Below are positions 1-9,899 of a stretch of DNA of 64,000 bases, piece by piece; within the stretch, counting starts at the first letter, position 1, and each line of letters starts with the position of its first letter. Source of the DNA: Phytopythium helicoides. Its lineage: Eukaryota > Oomycota > Peronosporomycetes > Pythiales > Pythiaceae. The position numbers and the translations under genes were made by a program. Under the pieces are notes generated by a model. It worked only from the letters and a program-made list of their open reading frames with translations. It did no database searches and was not told the origin of the DNA. The stretch spans positions 516,046 to 580,045 of the forward strand of contig JANFNE010000029.1 of assembly GCA_024867545.1 (NCBI GenBank). Reading direction: 5' to 3'.

Positions 1-312
1 GTCCGACGTGCTGGATGGCGCGTGAGAAGGTGGCCGTGCTAGTGCTGGGAATAGGCTGAGGCGTGCCATTCGGGTTCGAGAAACCGCACTCGACTCCATA
101 GAGCGAGGTGTCACCATCAAGCAGCGTCTTGAGGTCCGTGACGCCATTCTTGGACGCCAGTGACTTCCACGTGGTGACGCTGGCCTCCTCGTTGCCATCC
201 CAGTCAGAGCTCTCAAATCCCGAAGGAGGGTCGATCTGGACAACCCACACCGACCTCGTGTTGCCGCTAAACTGCGTCTTTGACTTGTTCCAGCAACTAG
301 ACAATGTCGAAT
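1..312 (-). CDS. Unidentified protein, 3' part cut by window edge
   Basis: Read on the minus strand, the frame from position 312 down to 1 is open for about 104 codons with coherent composition, including the stretches VWVVQIDPPSGFESSDWDG and TTWKSLASKNGVTDLKTLL and a Cys in VECGFSNPNG. The frame is blocked upstream by a TAA just beyond 312. The sequence there (CTAAAAT followed by CTGCAG, minus strand) looks like a branch site and 3' splice acceptor, so I treat 312 as the start of an internal exon. The upstream exon was not located. The plus-strand ORF over the same bases (108-326) is a shadow. I do not recognise the family. The two Cys and Ser/Thr/Pro-rich tail would suit a secreted or surface protein, but no signal peptide is in view. 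Confidence 0.5.
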   Translation of the reverse strand, partial: MRHCLVAGTSQRRSLAATRGRCGLSRSTLLRDLRALTGMATRRPASPRGSHWRPRMASRTSRRCLMVTPRSMESSAVSRTRMARLSLFPALARPPSHAPSSTSD

Positions 313-919
313 CTGCAGTATTTTAGATGCTCCAATACGCCTCGATCCGAACCGAGTCAATCAATTGGAGTCGGCAACCAAATGAAGTTTATTATTTGAT
401 TTGTTTGATCTAACTGAGGTCGCTTCCAATTGCCCATAGTTCATCATTGAGACGATGGCCACTGAGCTCGTGAGATGGTGATGATGATGATGACCACGGA
501 GCTCGCTGAGATCTTGAAATTTCCTATGATGCCTGGCGATGTAAATCAAGCTACGAGTTCTAGGCTGTGCTTGTCGCTCCATGACTTCAGTTCGACCCTG
601 ACAGGCGATCGCATCTATTCCTCAATGTTCCCGATGCTATTAATTTGACGCAGACGTTGCTTCCAGGCAAGACTGCTAGGTTTAGTGATTGTCTTCATGC
701 AGCTTAGGTGTCTTCCAGCATATATCGCTGACTTCAGTCACAAGCACGTTGAATGTCCATAAAATGGTTCCTTCCGTTCATAATGTTCCTTGATACGGTC
801 ACTATCGTTAGTAAGTGATGGGTGTCGCACCTAGCGCGAACGCCACGGAACCTTCGGCGACCCATAGACACGAGCGGTTTAGTAGGGGGTCTTCATACCT
901 AAAGGGGGAACCTGCTGTC
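313..919. other. Non-coding stretch with a short ATG-repeat microsatellite
   Basis: This lies between the minus-strand exon ending at 312 and the start of the COA3-like gene. It should contain the rest of the intron and possibly upstream exons of the minus-strand gene, none of which I can place. A short (GAT)n/(ATG)n run at about 474-496 gives a spurious run of six His codons on the minus strand. The last 100 nt would be the promoter of the gene at 920. Confidence 0.4.
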
Positions 920-1203
920 ATGGCGCTGTCGATCCGCGCCAGGAACTACGTGGCTGCGGGCTCGCTCGGCGTGTTCTGCCTGGCCGTCTACACGTACACG
1001 TTCCGCCAGATGAGCCGCGTGCGTTTACGGGTGCAAGTTGTCTGCTTTGGGTGGACGGGGGACGCTCACGTTAGTTGCTTGTGGACATGCTACGCGGGAC
1101 TCGATTTCGATGGCAGGACGACTTCCACGACCTGGAGGACGGCGTGGTCAAGGTCAACGTGCACCAGAGCGGCATCCGCGCCACGCCCCCGCGCGAAAAG
1201 TGA
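920..1203 (+). CDS. COA3-like mitochondrial micro-protein (one intron)
   Basis: Coding sequence is join(920..1018, 1117..1203), giving 61 aa. Exon 1 encodes a short basic N-terminus (MALSIRARNYVAAGS) followed by one hydrophobic segment (GVFCLAVYTYTFRQM). Exon 2 continues with DDFHDLEDG and ends in a polar tail. One membrane span with this Arg-Asn-Tyr lead-in and acidic tail resembles COA3 (CCDC56), the inner-membrane factor that stabilises COX1 during cytochrome c oxidase assembly. Known COA3 proteins are about 85-110 aa, so this one is short. The 98-nt intron has a GTGCGT donor at 1019 and a CAG acceptor at 1116. An in-frame ATG at 815 would add 35 residues; I prefer 920 because it begins at the conserved-looking part. 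Family assignment is by eye only. Confidence 0.6.
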
Positions 1204-1375
1204 ATCGGTCAGGCTTTCCACGACGTCAATCAATACACGCGGCCCAATCGCGCGAGCGTCTACTACTTGGTTACAGCTCCATCATCTACGCCTCCTTCTC
1301 CACCCGCAGCTCCTTGTCAACGCCGCGAAGCTGAGCTCACCGCAGCAGCGCTCGACGCTGCGCCAGCGCCTGCAT

Positions 1376-1750
1376 TCAAACGTCCACACAAGTTAGAAGG
1401 GACAGCTTTCTCAGGATGGCACCAGCATGAGGACCCACCTGCGCCATCAGTCGCTGGGCCTTGGGCGTGGGCTTGGCACGCAGCTTGCGCACGTTCTCGC
1501 GCGTGCGGTCGGCCTGCGCCAGCTCGCGCTTGGCGGCGTCCAAAAATCGCTCCTGGGTCTTCTTGTGCGCGCTCGCCGCCTTCTTGGCGCTCTTCTTCGT
1601 CTTTTGCTTGGTTTGCTGCTTTTGGGGCTTCTGGCTCGCGTCGGCGCTCGCTGGGGCCTTACGCAGCGTCACCAGCTTCCTCGCAGCCTTGTCGCCGCCG
1701 CTGGAGCCGCGCGGCGCCTGCAGGAAGAGCTTGGTCACGCGCGACGCCAT
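1376..1750 (-). CDS. Small basic hypothetical protein
   Basis: An intact 124-aa frame starting at the ATG at 1750 (MASRVTKLFLQAPRG). The N-terminus is basic with scattered hydrophobic and hydroxylated residues and no early acidic residues, like a mitochondrial presequence. Residues 45-65 are very rich in Lys, Gln and Ala, and the C-terminal half is a charged, probably helical stretch (AKRELAQADRTRENVRKLRAK). No family is recognised; a mitochondrial ribosome-associated or RNA-binding role is only a guess. It is divergent from the ARL2BP-domain gene. The opposite strand is also open here because of the high GC, but those frames have no domain-like content. Confidence 0.5.
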   Translation of the reverse strand: MASRVTKLFLQAPRGSSGGDKAARKLVTLRKAPASADASQKPQKQQTKQKTKKSAKKAASAHKKTQERFLDAAKRELAQADRTRENVRKLRAKPTPKAQRLMAQVGPHAGAILRKLSLLTCVDV

Positions 1751-2191
1751 GGTCAATGCGGGGACCAGTCAATATTTCTCTGACTGGAAGAGTACAGAGA
1801 TATTTTTTATTAGAGGGCGGTAGTGCAAAACGCCAAGTTGAAGCGCTCAATGGTGGAGGGGGAATGGGCTTTGCCGCGAGGAAAGAACTTGCAATTGGGA
1901 AAGCGATGGCCGCTCGTCTTCGAATGACCAAGAAGTTGTTGACCTCAGTCCTTGCATGCGATCAGGATGGCGAATGTTCACCAACAATAGCTGCATCTTG
2001 CTCATAGTCCGCAAGAGAGCAACGCTTTCGGCTATTATTACAAAGCGTTAAAGCTGAGTGCAGCTTGCCAGGAATACATCCGTGTCCCCATTTGCCCCTC
2101 TTGGCCCAGTCGCTCGTTCGTTATTCATTTTCGCCCTTTCCCGCCGTCTCGCGACGTTCGCTTTGCTGTCAGGAGTTCGGAACCACCACTG
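1751..2191. promoter_or_regulatory. Divergent intergenic region, likely bidirectional promoter
   Basis: The 441 nt separate two genes that start facing away from each other (1750 minus, 2192 plus), so both promoters must lie here. Near 2128-2145 the sequence TTATTCATTTTCGCC followed by a pyrimidine tract resembles the oomycete initiator core (TCATTYY), about 50 nt upstream of the start at 2192. This assignment rests on resemblance only. Confidence 0.35.
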
Positions 2192-2805
2192 ATGGAACGC
2201 GACGGAGGGATCAAGGACCCGCTTGTGCGCTCGCTAGCGACATACATCTCGTCCGCGAGCTTCCAGCGTCAATTCGAGCAGTTCTTCCTTGACAATGCGC
2301 TCACGTTCACGGACGAGGTGGAGCACCACCTCGACTACATGACTGTCTACATCGCCTTCCAGCACAAGTTCAACGAGCACATGGAGGGTGAGCGACTCAA
2401 CACGTTTCTTTCGAGGTATGAGCGGCCCTGCTGACAGTTCATATGAGAGAAGGCTTTCTCGCAGACCAGGGCGTGAGCGAGGAGCAGTTCGCGGAGCGCT
2501 GCCAGGCAGCCATCAAGAGCGACCCGAAGGCTGAGCAGTACCTTGATATCGTCCTTGCGTCCATGGACTACGATGCTTTCTACCTCCTCATGAAGGCAAT
2601 GCGGTCACGCGCCAAGCTCGAGAATCACCGTGCAGAGGCTAAGGATGGGGGTAGCAGCAATCTCATCAAGCGCAAGGCTGTCTATGGCGCGGAGCAAGGC
2701 GACGACGAAGTTCGCGCTCAGAGCAAAGCGCCGGAAGGAAAGGAGACGTCGGAGACAAACGCCAAGGCCGACAGAGAGAGCAAGTCGAGCAAAGACGCCA
2801 AATAG
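2192..2805 (+). CDS. ARL2BP/CFAP36 (BART-domain) protein (one intron)
   Basis: Coding sequence is join(2192..2387, 2453..2805), 182 aa. Splicing the 65-nt intron (GTGAGC donor at 2388, CTGAC branch site, AG at 2452) joins HMEG to FLADQGVSEEQF in frame. The N-terminal 115 residues match the BART-like domain: an aromatic motif FQRQFEQFF, then FLADQGVSEEQFAERC, and a final helix IVLASMDYDAFYLLM. In animals and protists this domain binds ARL2/ARL3 GTPases or sits in cilia (CFAP36), which fits an organism with flagellated zoospores. The C-terminal 65 residues are low-complexity Lys/Glu/Ser and probably disordered. The 182-aa length is close to ARL2BP (about 160 aa) and much shorter than animal CFAP36 (about 340 aa). 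Confidence 0.78.
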
Positions 2806-3268
2806 ACAGACGCTTTGAGATGGTCCAAATTTCCTGCCTCGTCTCGATCTGCTGGTGTACATGTACTGGACTGGCTCATCTCAGGCAGTCAATGGACAGG
2901 ACCACTTCAGTCAGCTTGCACGCGTCCCGCATTTGCTGATTGGTCGCACTAGTCGCGCTGCTGCGTGCCACAAGCCAATGTTCAGCGAGTCCTTCAGGTC
3001 AATGCAGTGAAAAGTGAGTCAGCCGCAGCTATGTCCGCGACAATGACCCTCCGCCAACTTTGGCATGCGCAACCGCCGAACGCCCAGTCACCAGCAGTTG
3101 ACCAAGTCCCAAGCGACTTCATTGAGACAAAGACGCAGACAAGAGAGCCTCGATGCACCGCTCTCTTCATCGAAGCTGAGATGAGGCGTGAACGAGAGGC
3201 GCAAGAGTCTTCAGCCTTCATTCCTACTTTTTCCGATTCACTAACGCCGACCTGTTCTCGTGACGAAT
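2806..3268. other. Intergenic region upstream of BT1-1
   Basis: No convincing gene. Frames are open on both strands (2965-3315 plus, 2994-3290 minus), but neither has recognisable content and they shadow each other. It presumably holds the terminator of the BART-domain gene and the promoter and 5' leader of the transporter starting at 3269. Confidence 0.4.
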
Positions 3269-4945
3269 ATGGCGAGTGTTCGGCTGTCATTGCCGTCAGC
3301 TACCAAAGAGCTTGAAGAAGGAGGCTTCGTGACGATCAAGACACCAGATGGGTTGGACTCCGACAATGAATCGGGTGCTGGCGCGTTGCGACCCGGTGGT
3401 GCACCGAAGCTCACGAGTCCAGCGATGCTCGGACTGATGTACCAGTACGCAGTCGTGGGATTCGTCTCGGGGGTGCTTCCGTCGACGATCTACCCGTTCC
3501 TGATGATGTACCTCAACGCTAGCGGAGCACAAGTGGCAACGGCTACGACGCTCGTGTCGCTACCCACGAGTTTCAAGGTGTTTTTCGGCATCATCTCGGA
3601 CTGCTTTCCCATCTTTGGATATCGTCGTCGGCCCTACATGGTCATCGGGTGGACCATCAGCGTTGCGATGCTCATCGTTATGGCATGCCTTCACGTTGGC
3701 CAGCCCTACTACACTGTTGCAGCGGACCGAGATGTGGATCCGACCGACTACACACCCGAGATCGAAGCGCGCATCAACTACAATGCGCCATCTGAAGGAG
3801 CTCGTTACGTGATTTTCATGTTCTTCGCGGCTCTAGGCTACGTCATATCGGATGCCTGTGCGGACGGTATCATGGCTGCGGTTGCGCAACGTGAGCCTGA
3901 GCAACTTCGAGGCAAGACCCAGACCGCGACTTACACTGTCCAGGCATTTGTGACGATGATTGCGTACCTGATTGTTGGTTTTTGCTTCAACGGAGAGGAA
4001 TACGGCGGAACATTCAGTTTCTCGCTCAGCTTCCCGCAGCTCATGATCATCCTTGCGGTTCTCACGGCACCTACGATTCCCGTGACTTGGTATTTCATCG
4101 ACGAAGGTGATCGTATCGACAACCCACCCAAGTTCAGCGCGTACATAAAGGATTTGTTCGACCAGATCTGCAAGCGCGCGGTGTACCAGGTCATTGCCTC
4201 TCTCTTCTTCTACTATCTGGTCGTGTATATTTCGTACACGGCGTACTCGGTGATCCAGTCGTACATGGTCAACGTCACTCCGATCAACAGCACGCTCGGC
4301 GACGTTCTGAGCTACTTGTTTTACATGTTTGGTATTATGGCAACGTCCAAGTGGGGACTTCAGTGGAACTGGAGATGGATGATCGTCACGACCGGCGCAC
4401 TCTTTATCGTCATCGATGCTACAACCAATTTGATGATCGTGTGGAACGTGTACCGCAGCCAGTGGTTTTGGCTGGGACCTCCGATTGTTGCGCAGCTGCC
4501 AAACGGCTTCGGCTACATGGTCAGCATGCTTGTGATCGTGGAGCTTGTGGGCGAAGGTAACGAAGGCGCGATGTACGGACTCATGACTACGCTTGCGGGG
4601 ATTGCATCGCCGTTTGCTACAACACTCACACTGATCATTGACAATCCGTTCAACATCACCAACGAACGTGTCCAAGCTGACGATGCCAGCATCCACTGGG
4701 ACATCACATACACCATGATCATTGCGTACTGTGCCAGCGCTTTCTCGTGGGTTTTCCTTCTATTACTGCCCAAGCAAAAGCGCCAAACTCAAGAGCTGCT
4801 GCGCCGGGGTGGGTCTAGCCGCTTGATCGGCGGCATCACGGTCTTCTACCTTTCTTTCTCGCTCGTTTGGGCAGTGATGACGAACATCATGGCCATCTTC
4901 GACAGTACCTCATGTCTAGTGATCGCTGGTGGCGATGGCTGCTAA
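3269..4945 (+). CDS. BT1/folate-biopterin transporter family MFS protein 1
   Basis: 558 aa with about 12 hydrophobic spans. After a polar N-terminus (residues 1-50, with ALRPGGAP) come the family hallmarks: the MFS-A-like loop with SD at 110-111 and GYRRRPY at 117-123, ADGIMAAVAQREPE after TM5, and FNGEEYGGTFSFSLSFPQLM in the middle. This is the BT1 family (TC 2.A.71), plasma-membrane carriers for folates and pterins in trypanosomatids and for still uncertain substrates in oomycetes, where the family is expanded. The first ATG in frame is 3269; the frame runs nine bases further upstream to a GTG. It is the first of two tandem plus-strand copies and ends in CLVIAGGDGC, as copies 3 and 4 nearly do. 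Substrate cannot be told from the sequence. Confidence 0.88.
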   Translation: MASVRLSLPSATKELEEGGFVTIKTPDGLDSDNESGAGALRPGGAPKLTSPAMLGLMYQYAVVGFVSGVLPSTIYPFLMMYLNASGAQVATATTLVSLPTSFKVFFGIISDCFPIFGYRRRPYMVIGWTISVAMLIVMACLHVGQPYYTVAADRDVDPTDYTPEIEARINYNAPSEGARYVIFMFFAALGYVISDACADGIMAAVAQREPEQLRGKTQTATYTVQAFVTMIAYLIVGFCFNGEEYGGTFSFSLSFPQLMIILAVLTAPTIPVTWYFIDEGDRIDNPPKFSAYIKDLFDQICKRAVYQVIASLFFYYLVVYISYTAYSVIQSYMVNVTPINSTLGDVLSYLFYMFGIMATSKWGLQWNWRWMIVTTGALFIVIDATTNLMIVWNVYRSQWFWLGPPIVAQLPNGFGYMVSMLVIVELVGEGNEGAMYGLMTTLAGIASPFATTLTLIIDNPFNITNERVQADDASIHWDITYTMIIAYCASAFSWVFLLLLPKQKRQTQELLRRGGSSRLIGGITVFYLSFSLVWAVMTNIMAIFDSTSCLVIAGGDGC

Positions 4946-5623
4946 TAGCAACCTCGTATTTGGATTTCGTACACAAGTTTGAAATGGAGAGCTTTATGAT
5001 TTGTCCGTCTGCCAAGTACAGTATGTCACTTTGAATGTGCCTTACCTCCGGGCCAGGATTCCCAACGGATCACACAGAGAGGGGCTCACTTTCGTTTACA
5101 CCACTCACCCGTTCGTGTCTGCTCTTGACTGTGCTCAAGAAAAGTGCACGTGAATTTGCGCTAGCTCCACGTGATACACTTGCAGCAGAAGGCGGTCCCG
5201 TCTAACGCACTTCTTGACGGCACCGTTTTAATCCGAGACTAAGTCAGTTAGCACGCGCCAACGGCATGGTGATTGGCTCCGCAACGCGTGGCATGAGCCA
5301 ATTCTCTCAGACAATTTGTTGGTCGTGCCACTGTACTGCTCCGATGGCCCGTTCGTTAGCAGGTCACACGCAATTGAGCAACCAACGACCACCAGTCTTT
5401 CGCCGTTCAGAAGCGCGGCGGTGCTGTACACGTCGATATGCTTCCAGGTTGTCGTTACTCTCGTTCAAAAAACGCAGCTCGGAGGGAAGTTAATCTCAGC
5501 TCATCCAGTGTGACACGAAGGAAAACGAGGTTATGGACATCCACCACGAGTGCCTCAGGACTGGTTTCCAGTTGTGATTTCGCCAGTTGCCAGGCACTTG
5601 CCGTCGCTCTACCACGATCGAAA
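4946..5623. other. Intergenic region between BT1-1 and BT1-2
   Basis: 678 nt without a supported gene. The frame of BT1-2 stays open upstream to 5438, but that part (Ser/Arg-rich, unlike the N-terminus of the other copies) is better read as 5' leader. The motif CACGTG occurs twice (about 5146 and 5168), the only regulatory-looking feature I noticed. Confidence 0.35.
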
Positions 5624-7321
5624 ATGCAGTCGACACCGTCAGCGATCAAAACGCCACGATTATCGTTCCCCTCAGCAACCAAGGAGCTTGAAGAGGGGAG
5701 CTTCGCTGCGATCAAGACACCTGACAACCGTGGGGCCGATGGGGAGCTTGAAGCTGGTGCGCTTCGACCGGGTGGCGCACCCAAGCTCACCAGCCCTGCC
5801 ATGCTCGGACTGATGTACCAGTACGCGGCCGTGGGGCTTATCGCAGGGGTGCTTCCGTCGACAATCTACCCGTTCCTGATGATGTACCTCAACGCCAGCG
5901 GTGCTCAGTATGCAACTGCTGTAACGCTTGTATCGCTGCCAAACAGCTTCAAGGTGTTTTTCGGCATCATCTCGGACTGCTTTCCCATCTTTGGATACCG
6001 TCGTCGGCCCTACATGATCGTCGGTTGGACAGTTTGCCTTACCATGCTCGTCACGATGGCGTGTCTTCAAGTTGGCGAGCCGTACTACTCGGTCGCAGCT
6101 GATCGTTACGTCGATCCATCTGCGTACACGCCTGAAATCGAAGCTCGCATTAACTTCAGCGCTCCTTCCGATGCTGCAAGATATGTGATGCTGATGTTTT
6201 TTTCGGCTCTAGGCTATGTCATCTCGGATTCTTGTGCCGATGGCATCATGGCGGCAGTGGCTCAGCGTGAGCCAGAAAACGTGCGAGGCAAAACTCAAAC
6301 GACGACCCATGCTGTGCAAATCTTCGTGACAATGCTAGCATATTTGCTTGTTGGTTTCTGCTTCAATGGAGAGGAATACGGCGGTACATTCAGCTTCTCG
6401 CTCAGCTTCCCACAACTCATGATCATCCTCGCAGTACTCACGGCACCTACGATTCCCGTGACTTGGTTTTTCATTGATGAAGGGGAGAGGTTTCAAAAGC
6501 GGCCCCAGTTCCGTGCATACATCAAGGATTTGTTCGACCAGATCTGCAAGCGTGCTGTATACCAGGTTGTTGCCGCCCTTTTCTTCTATTACTTGATCGT
6601 CTACATTTCGTACACTTCCTACTCGGTGATCCAGTCGTATATGGTGAAGGTGACTCCTCTCAACAGCACACTTGCCGGAGTCTTCAGTTACTTCTTTTAT
6701 TTGCTCGGCATCATGGCAACCTCGAAATGGGGACTTCAGTGGAACTGGAGATGGATGATCATCATCACTGGAGCCATGTTCGTCGTCATCGACTGCACCG
6801 CGAATCTGATTATCGTGTGGGACGTGTACCGCAGCCAGTGGTTTTGGCTGGGACCTCCGATTGTTGCGCAGCTGCCAAACGGCTTCGGCTACATGGTCAG
6901 CATGCTCGTGATTGTGGAACTCGTTGGCCAAGGAAACGAAGGCGCGATGTACGGACTCATGGCCACGCTTGCGGGGATTGCCTCGCCGTTTGCCACTACG
7001 CTGACGCTGATTATTGACCGCCCGTTCAACATCACCAACGCTCGCGTGCAGACCGACGATGAGAGTGTTCACTGGGACATCACGTATACCGTCCTCATCG
7101 CTTACCTAAGTCGAATCTTTTCGTGGGTTTTCCTGTTGCTACTACCCAAGCAAAAGCGCCAAACTCAAGAGCTGCTGCGAAATGGTGGGTCTAGCCGCTT
7201 GATCGGTGGCATCACAGTCTTTTACCTTTCTTTCTCGCTCGTTTGGGCCGTAATGACCAACATCATGGCCATTTTTGACAGCACATCGTGCCTCGTCATC
7301 GCTGGTGGCAGCGGCTGCTAA
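5624..7321 (+). CDS. BT1/folate-biopterin transporter family MFS protein 2
   Basis: 565 aa from the ATG at 5624 (MQSTPSAIKTPRLSFPSATK). This start gives exactly the same length as copies 3 and 4, whereas the ORF could be extended to 627 aa with unrelated sequence. It carries the same signatures as copy 1: SD and GYRRRPY in the TM2-3 loop (about residues 117-130), ADGIMAAVAQREPE, and FNGEEYGGTFSFSLSFPQ. It is a tandem paralogue of copy 1 in the same orientation. A stretch of about 80 nt in the second half (6826-6905) is base-for-base identical to 4447-4526 in copy 1, while flanking parts differ at many third positions, which suggests local gene conversion. It converges on copy 3 with a 168-nt gap. 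Confidence 0.88.
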   Translation: MQSTPSAIKTPRLSFPSATKELEEGSFAAIKTPDNRGADGELEAGALRPGGAPKLTSPAMLGLMYQYAAVGLIAGVLPSTIYPFLMMYLNASGAQYATAVTLVSLPNSFKVFFGIISDCFPIFGYRRRPYMIVGWTVCLTMLVTMACLQVGEPYYSVAADRYVDPSAYTPEIEARINFSAPSDAARYVMLMFFSALGYVISDSCADGIMAAVAQREPENVRGKTQTTTHAVQIFVTMLAYLLVGFCFNGEEYGGTFSFSLSFPQLMIILAVLTAPTIPVTWFFIDEGERFQKRPQFRAYIKDLFDQICKRAVYQVVAALFFYYLIVYISYTSYSVIQSYMVKVTPLNSTLAGVFSYFFYLLGIMATSKWGLQWNWRWMIIITGAMFVVIDCTANLIIVWDVYRSQWFWLGPPIVAQLPNGFGYMVSMLVIVELVGQGNEGAMYGLMATLAGIASPFATTLTLIIDRPFNITNARVQTDDESVHWDITYTVLIAYLSRIFSWVFLLLLPKQKRQTQELLRNGGSSRLIGGITVFYLSFSLVWAVMTNIMAIFDSTSCLVIAGGSGC

Positions 7322-7489
7322 ACTAAGGCTGTTAGGAAACTGCGCGACAAAGCTGAAAAGGTAGTGCTGGAGTTTTCAATTGATCGTCACAAACAATCCG
7401 AGAGCTTTGATTCATATGATTATACGCGTGGAACAATGGAAGAAGAATTGCTCTCGTGACTTCACTGCCACCCACTACCAGCACTCCAA

Positions 7490-9187
7490 CTAGCATCCGT
7501 CGCCACCAGCGATCGTGAGGCACGCCGTACTCGGGAAAATGGCCATGATGTTGGTCATGATTGACCAAACCAGCGCGTAGATCACCACAACAACGGTAAC
7601 CCATCCGATCAAACGACTCTCACCACCCTTGCGAAGCAACTCCTGAGTGGCCTCCTTCTGAGGAGGCAACAAAAACAGGAACACCCACGCAAACGCAGTC
7701 ATCGCGTACATGATGATCACCGCGTACGTAATGTCCGAGCGAATCGAGTGCGTGTCCTCCATAATGCGCTCCGTCGTGAGGTTGAACGGACGGTCGATGA
7801 CGAGCGTGAGGGAGGTGGCGAAGGGCGAAGCGACGTTGGCGACAGTGGTCATGAGGCCGTACATGGCGCCTTCGTTTCCTATACCGGAGAGCTCGATGAC
7901 GACGAAGTTGCCAATCATCCAGCCAACACCCGAGGGGAGGTTGACAGCGATTGGTGGACCAAGCCAGAACCACTGGCTACGGAAGACATCCCAGACCGTG
8001 ATCATGGTGACCGTGAGATCAACGGCAATAACAAAAATGCCAGTGCCGACAATCATCCAGCGCCAGTTCCAGTGGAGACCATATTTGGAAGTAATCAGCA
8101 AACCAGCCATGAAGAGTAGGTTGCTGAGGATGTCGCTGAGGGTGCTGTTGATGGTCGTGACACCGACAATGTGCGACGCAATCGGCGAACTTGCCGTGTA
8201 GGAGATATCGGCGAAGATATGCGAGAGCAAGATGTACCAGATAACTTGGTAGACGGCGCGCTTGCACACCAGGTCAAACAAGTTGCTCATGTAATTCTTG
8301 AAGTTGGGTCGCGTGTGCTTCTGCTCTGCGATCAGGAACCAGGTTGCAGGAATGACTGGAACAGTGAGAACCGCCACAATGATCATGAGCTGCGGGAAGC
8401 TCAGCGAGAAGTCGAAGGTACCGCCATAATCTTCACCGTTGAAGAAGAAGCCAACCAGAATCTGCCCCACGATAACGAACACAGTGCGCACAGTGTAGAT
8501 CATGGTCTGCGTCTTGCCACGAACCTCCACCGGCTCGCGCTGAGCCAAATCAACCGTGATACTGTCCGCGCACACGTCCGACATGACGTAGCCGAAGGCA
8601 GCGAGGAACATCAGCATCACGTACTTGGTACCAGCATCAGGTGCGTCGTAGTTGATACGGGCACGAACTTCATCGGTGTACTCGGACGGCTTCAGATCAC
8701 GATCAGCCGGGTCACCATAGTACGGGTCTCCCACGGGAGAACAAGCCATGATAATCAACATAATTTCACAGATCACCCAGCCAATGAGCATGTACGGGCG
8801 ACGACGATAGCCATAAATTGGGAAGCAGTCGGACAAGATGCCGTAAAACACCTTGAAACTCCACGGAAGCACCACAAGGGTTGCAGCAGTCGTGACCTTG
8901 GAGCCACTAGCATTCAAGTACTGCTGCATGAGCGGGTAGACAGTTGCTGGCAGCAAGCCATAGACCAGGCCGACGGCAGCATACTGCGTGAGAAGGCCAA
9001 TGCCCTCGCGGCTCGTCAAAACCGGGCGTCCACCCGCGCGAAGAGCACCGCCTTCAATGTCTTGAGTCTCTGGCGTCTTGGCGCTGTTGTAGCCATCTTC
9101 AACATCCTTGGCCTGTGAAGCACCGCTAAGGAAGGACAGGCGAGCCGTGTCCAGCTTGGAGGCTGGTCCTCGGTTAGGCGTCGTCAT
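7490..9187 (-). CDS. BT1/folate-biopterin transporter family MFS protein 3
   Basis: 565 aa on the minus strand from the ATG at 9187 (MTTPNRGPASKLDTARLSF), the same N-terminus as copy 4. The frame is open 58 codons further upstream, but that extension is not shared. Family marks are present: DCFPIYGYRRRPYMLIGW, ADSITVDLAQREP, NGEDYGGTFDFSLSFPQLM, and the C-terminal CLTIAGGDGC. Compared with copies 1 and 2, the loop reads ADSITVDLAQREP instead of ADGIMAAVAQREP, so copies 3 and 4 form a separate subgroup that may differ in substrate. It lies tail-to-tail with copy 2 and head-to-tail with copy 4. Confidence 0.88.
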   Translation of the reverse strand: MTTPNRGPASKLDTARLSFLSGASQAKDVEDGYNSAKTPETQDIEGGALRAGGRPVLTSREGIGLLTQYAAVGLVYGLLPATVYPLMQQYLNASGSKVTTAATLVVLPWSFKVFYGILSDCFPIYGYRRRPYMLIGWVICEIMLIIMACSPVGDPYYGDPADRDLKPSEYTDEVRARINYDAPDAGTKYVMLMFLAAFGYVMSDVCADSITVDLAQREPVEVRGKTQTMIYTVRTVFVIVGQILVGFFFNGEDYGGTFDFSLSFPQLMIIVAVLTVPVIPATWFLIAEQKHTRPNFKNYMSNLFDLVCKRAVYQVIWYILLSHIFADISYTASSPIASHIVGVTTINSTLSDILSNLLFMAGLLITSKYGLHWNWRWMIVGTGIFVIAVDLTVTMITVWDVFRSQWFWLGPPIAVNLPSGVGWMIGNFVVIELSGIGNEGAMYGLMTTVANVASPFATSLTLVIDRPFNLTTERIMEDTHSIRSDITYAVIIMYAMTAFAWVFLFLLPPQKEATQELLRKGGESRLIGWVTVVVVIYALVWSIMTNIMAIFPSTACLTIAGGDGC

Positions 9188-9899
9188 GACACCACAACAA
9201 GTCGAGTCGGACGGACACTTGAGCTCTTGTCGGTGAATTCGCGAATGACAAGTCGCGGCGGGATCGCTCTCGGCTGGCTCAGATAGCCCCACGCGATGTG
9301 TAAAGCGCCAGCTGTCGTGACAGGAGCTATCATACATGCTGCGTAGACCACCGTAATACAAAAGTCGATTGCCAATCTATGGGTTGCGTGATGTGCGTTC
9401 CTGTGTGACTGCATTGCTGCATGTGGTACCTCGCGGCGAACCGCTTGACGCAGTACCCTTCAGATCGCGATCGGCGTCAGCGAGACGAGTGCTGGGAGGC
9501 GAAGGCGATCGGAGACCTGCTGAAATCCATCGACAGGTGTTGCCGTGCACGAAAGCATCCTCGGGGTGGAATGGCAGAATGGCACCGTCCCGGCTCCACC
9601 ACTAGCACGAGTTTACGCCACGGCACTCGTCGGCGATCTCCCCCTGGACTCAATCAGAGTAAACTCGTTTCCGGCTCGACAACGAGAGGCTGCTTGTGTG
9701 TGCTTGCACAGCATGGCTACACAGGGCGAATCGATCCAGCAAAGCGGTCCCGTGCCTGTGCGTTAATTTGGGACTTTAATCTGTAAAACGGTGTCATATT
9801 TGAACCTGTCATAACGTATTTGTAGAATTCAACTTGAAGGCCAAAAATCAATTTCCAAAGAGAACACTGCATTCGATCGTTTTCATAAGTGCGAGCTTC
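9188..9899. other. Intergenic region between BT1-3 and BT1-4
   Basis: 712 nt holding the BT1-3 promoter on the minus strand and the BT1-4 3' flank. Short GC-rich open frames overlap one another in both directions (9369-9786) and show no domain. Nothing else recognised. Confidence 0.35.

Noticed and set aside
474..496. Run of six His codons on the minus strand
   Set aside because: It is a simple (ATG/CAT)n microsatellite, not a His-tag-like or metal-binding protein feature.
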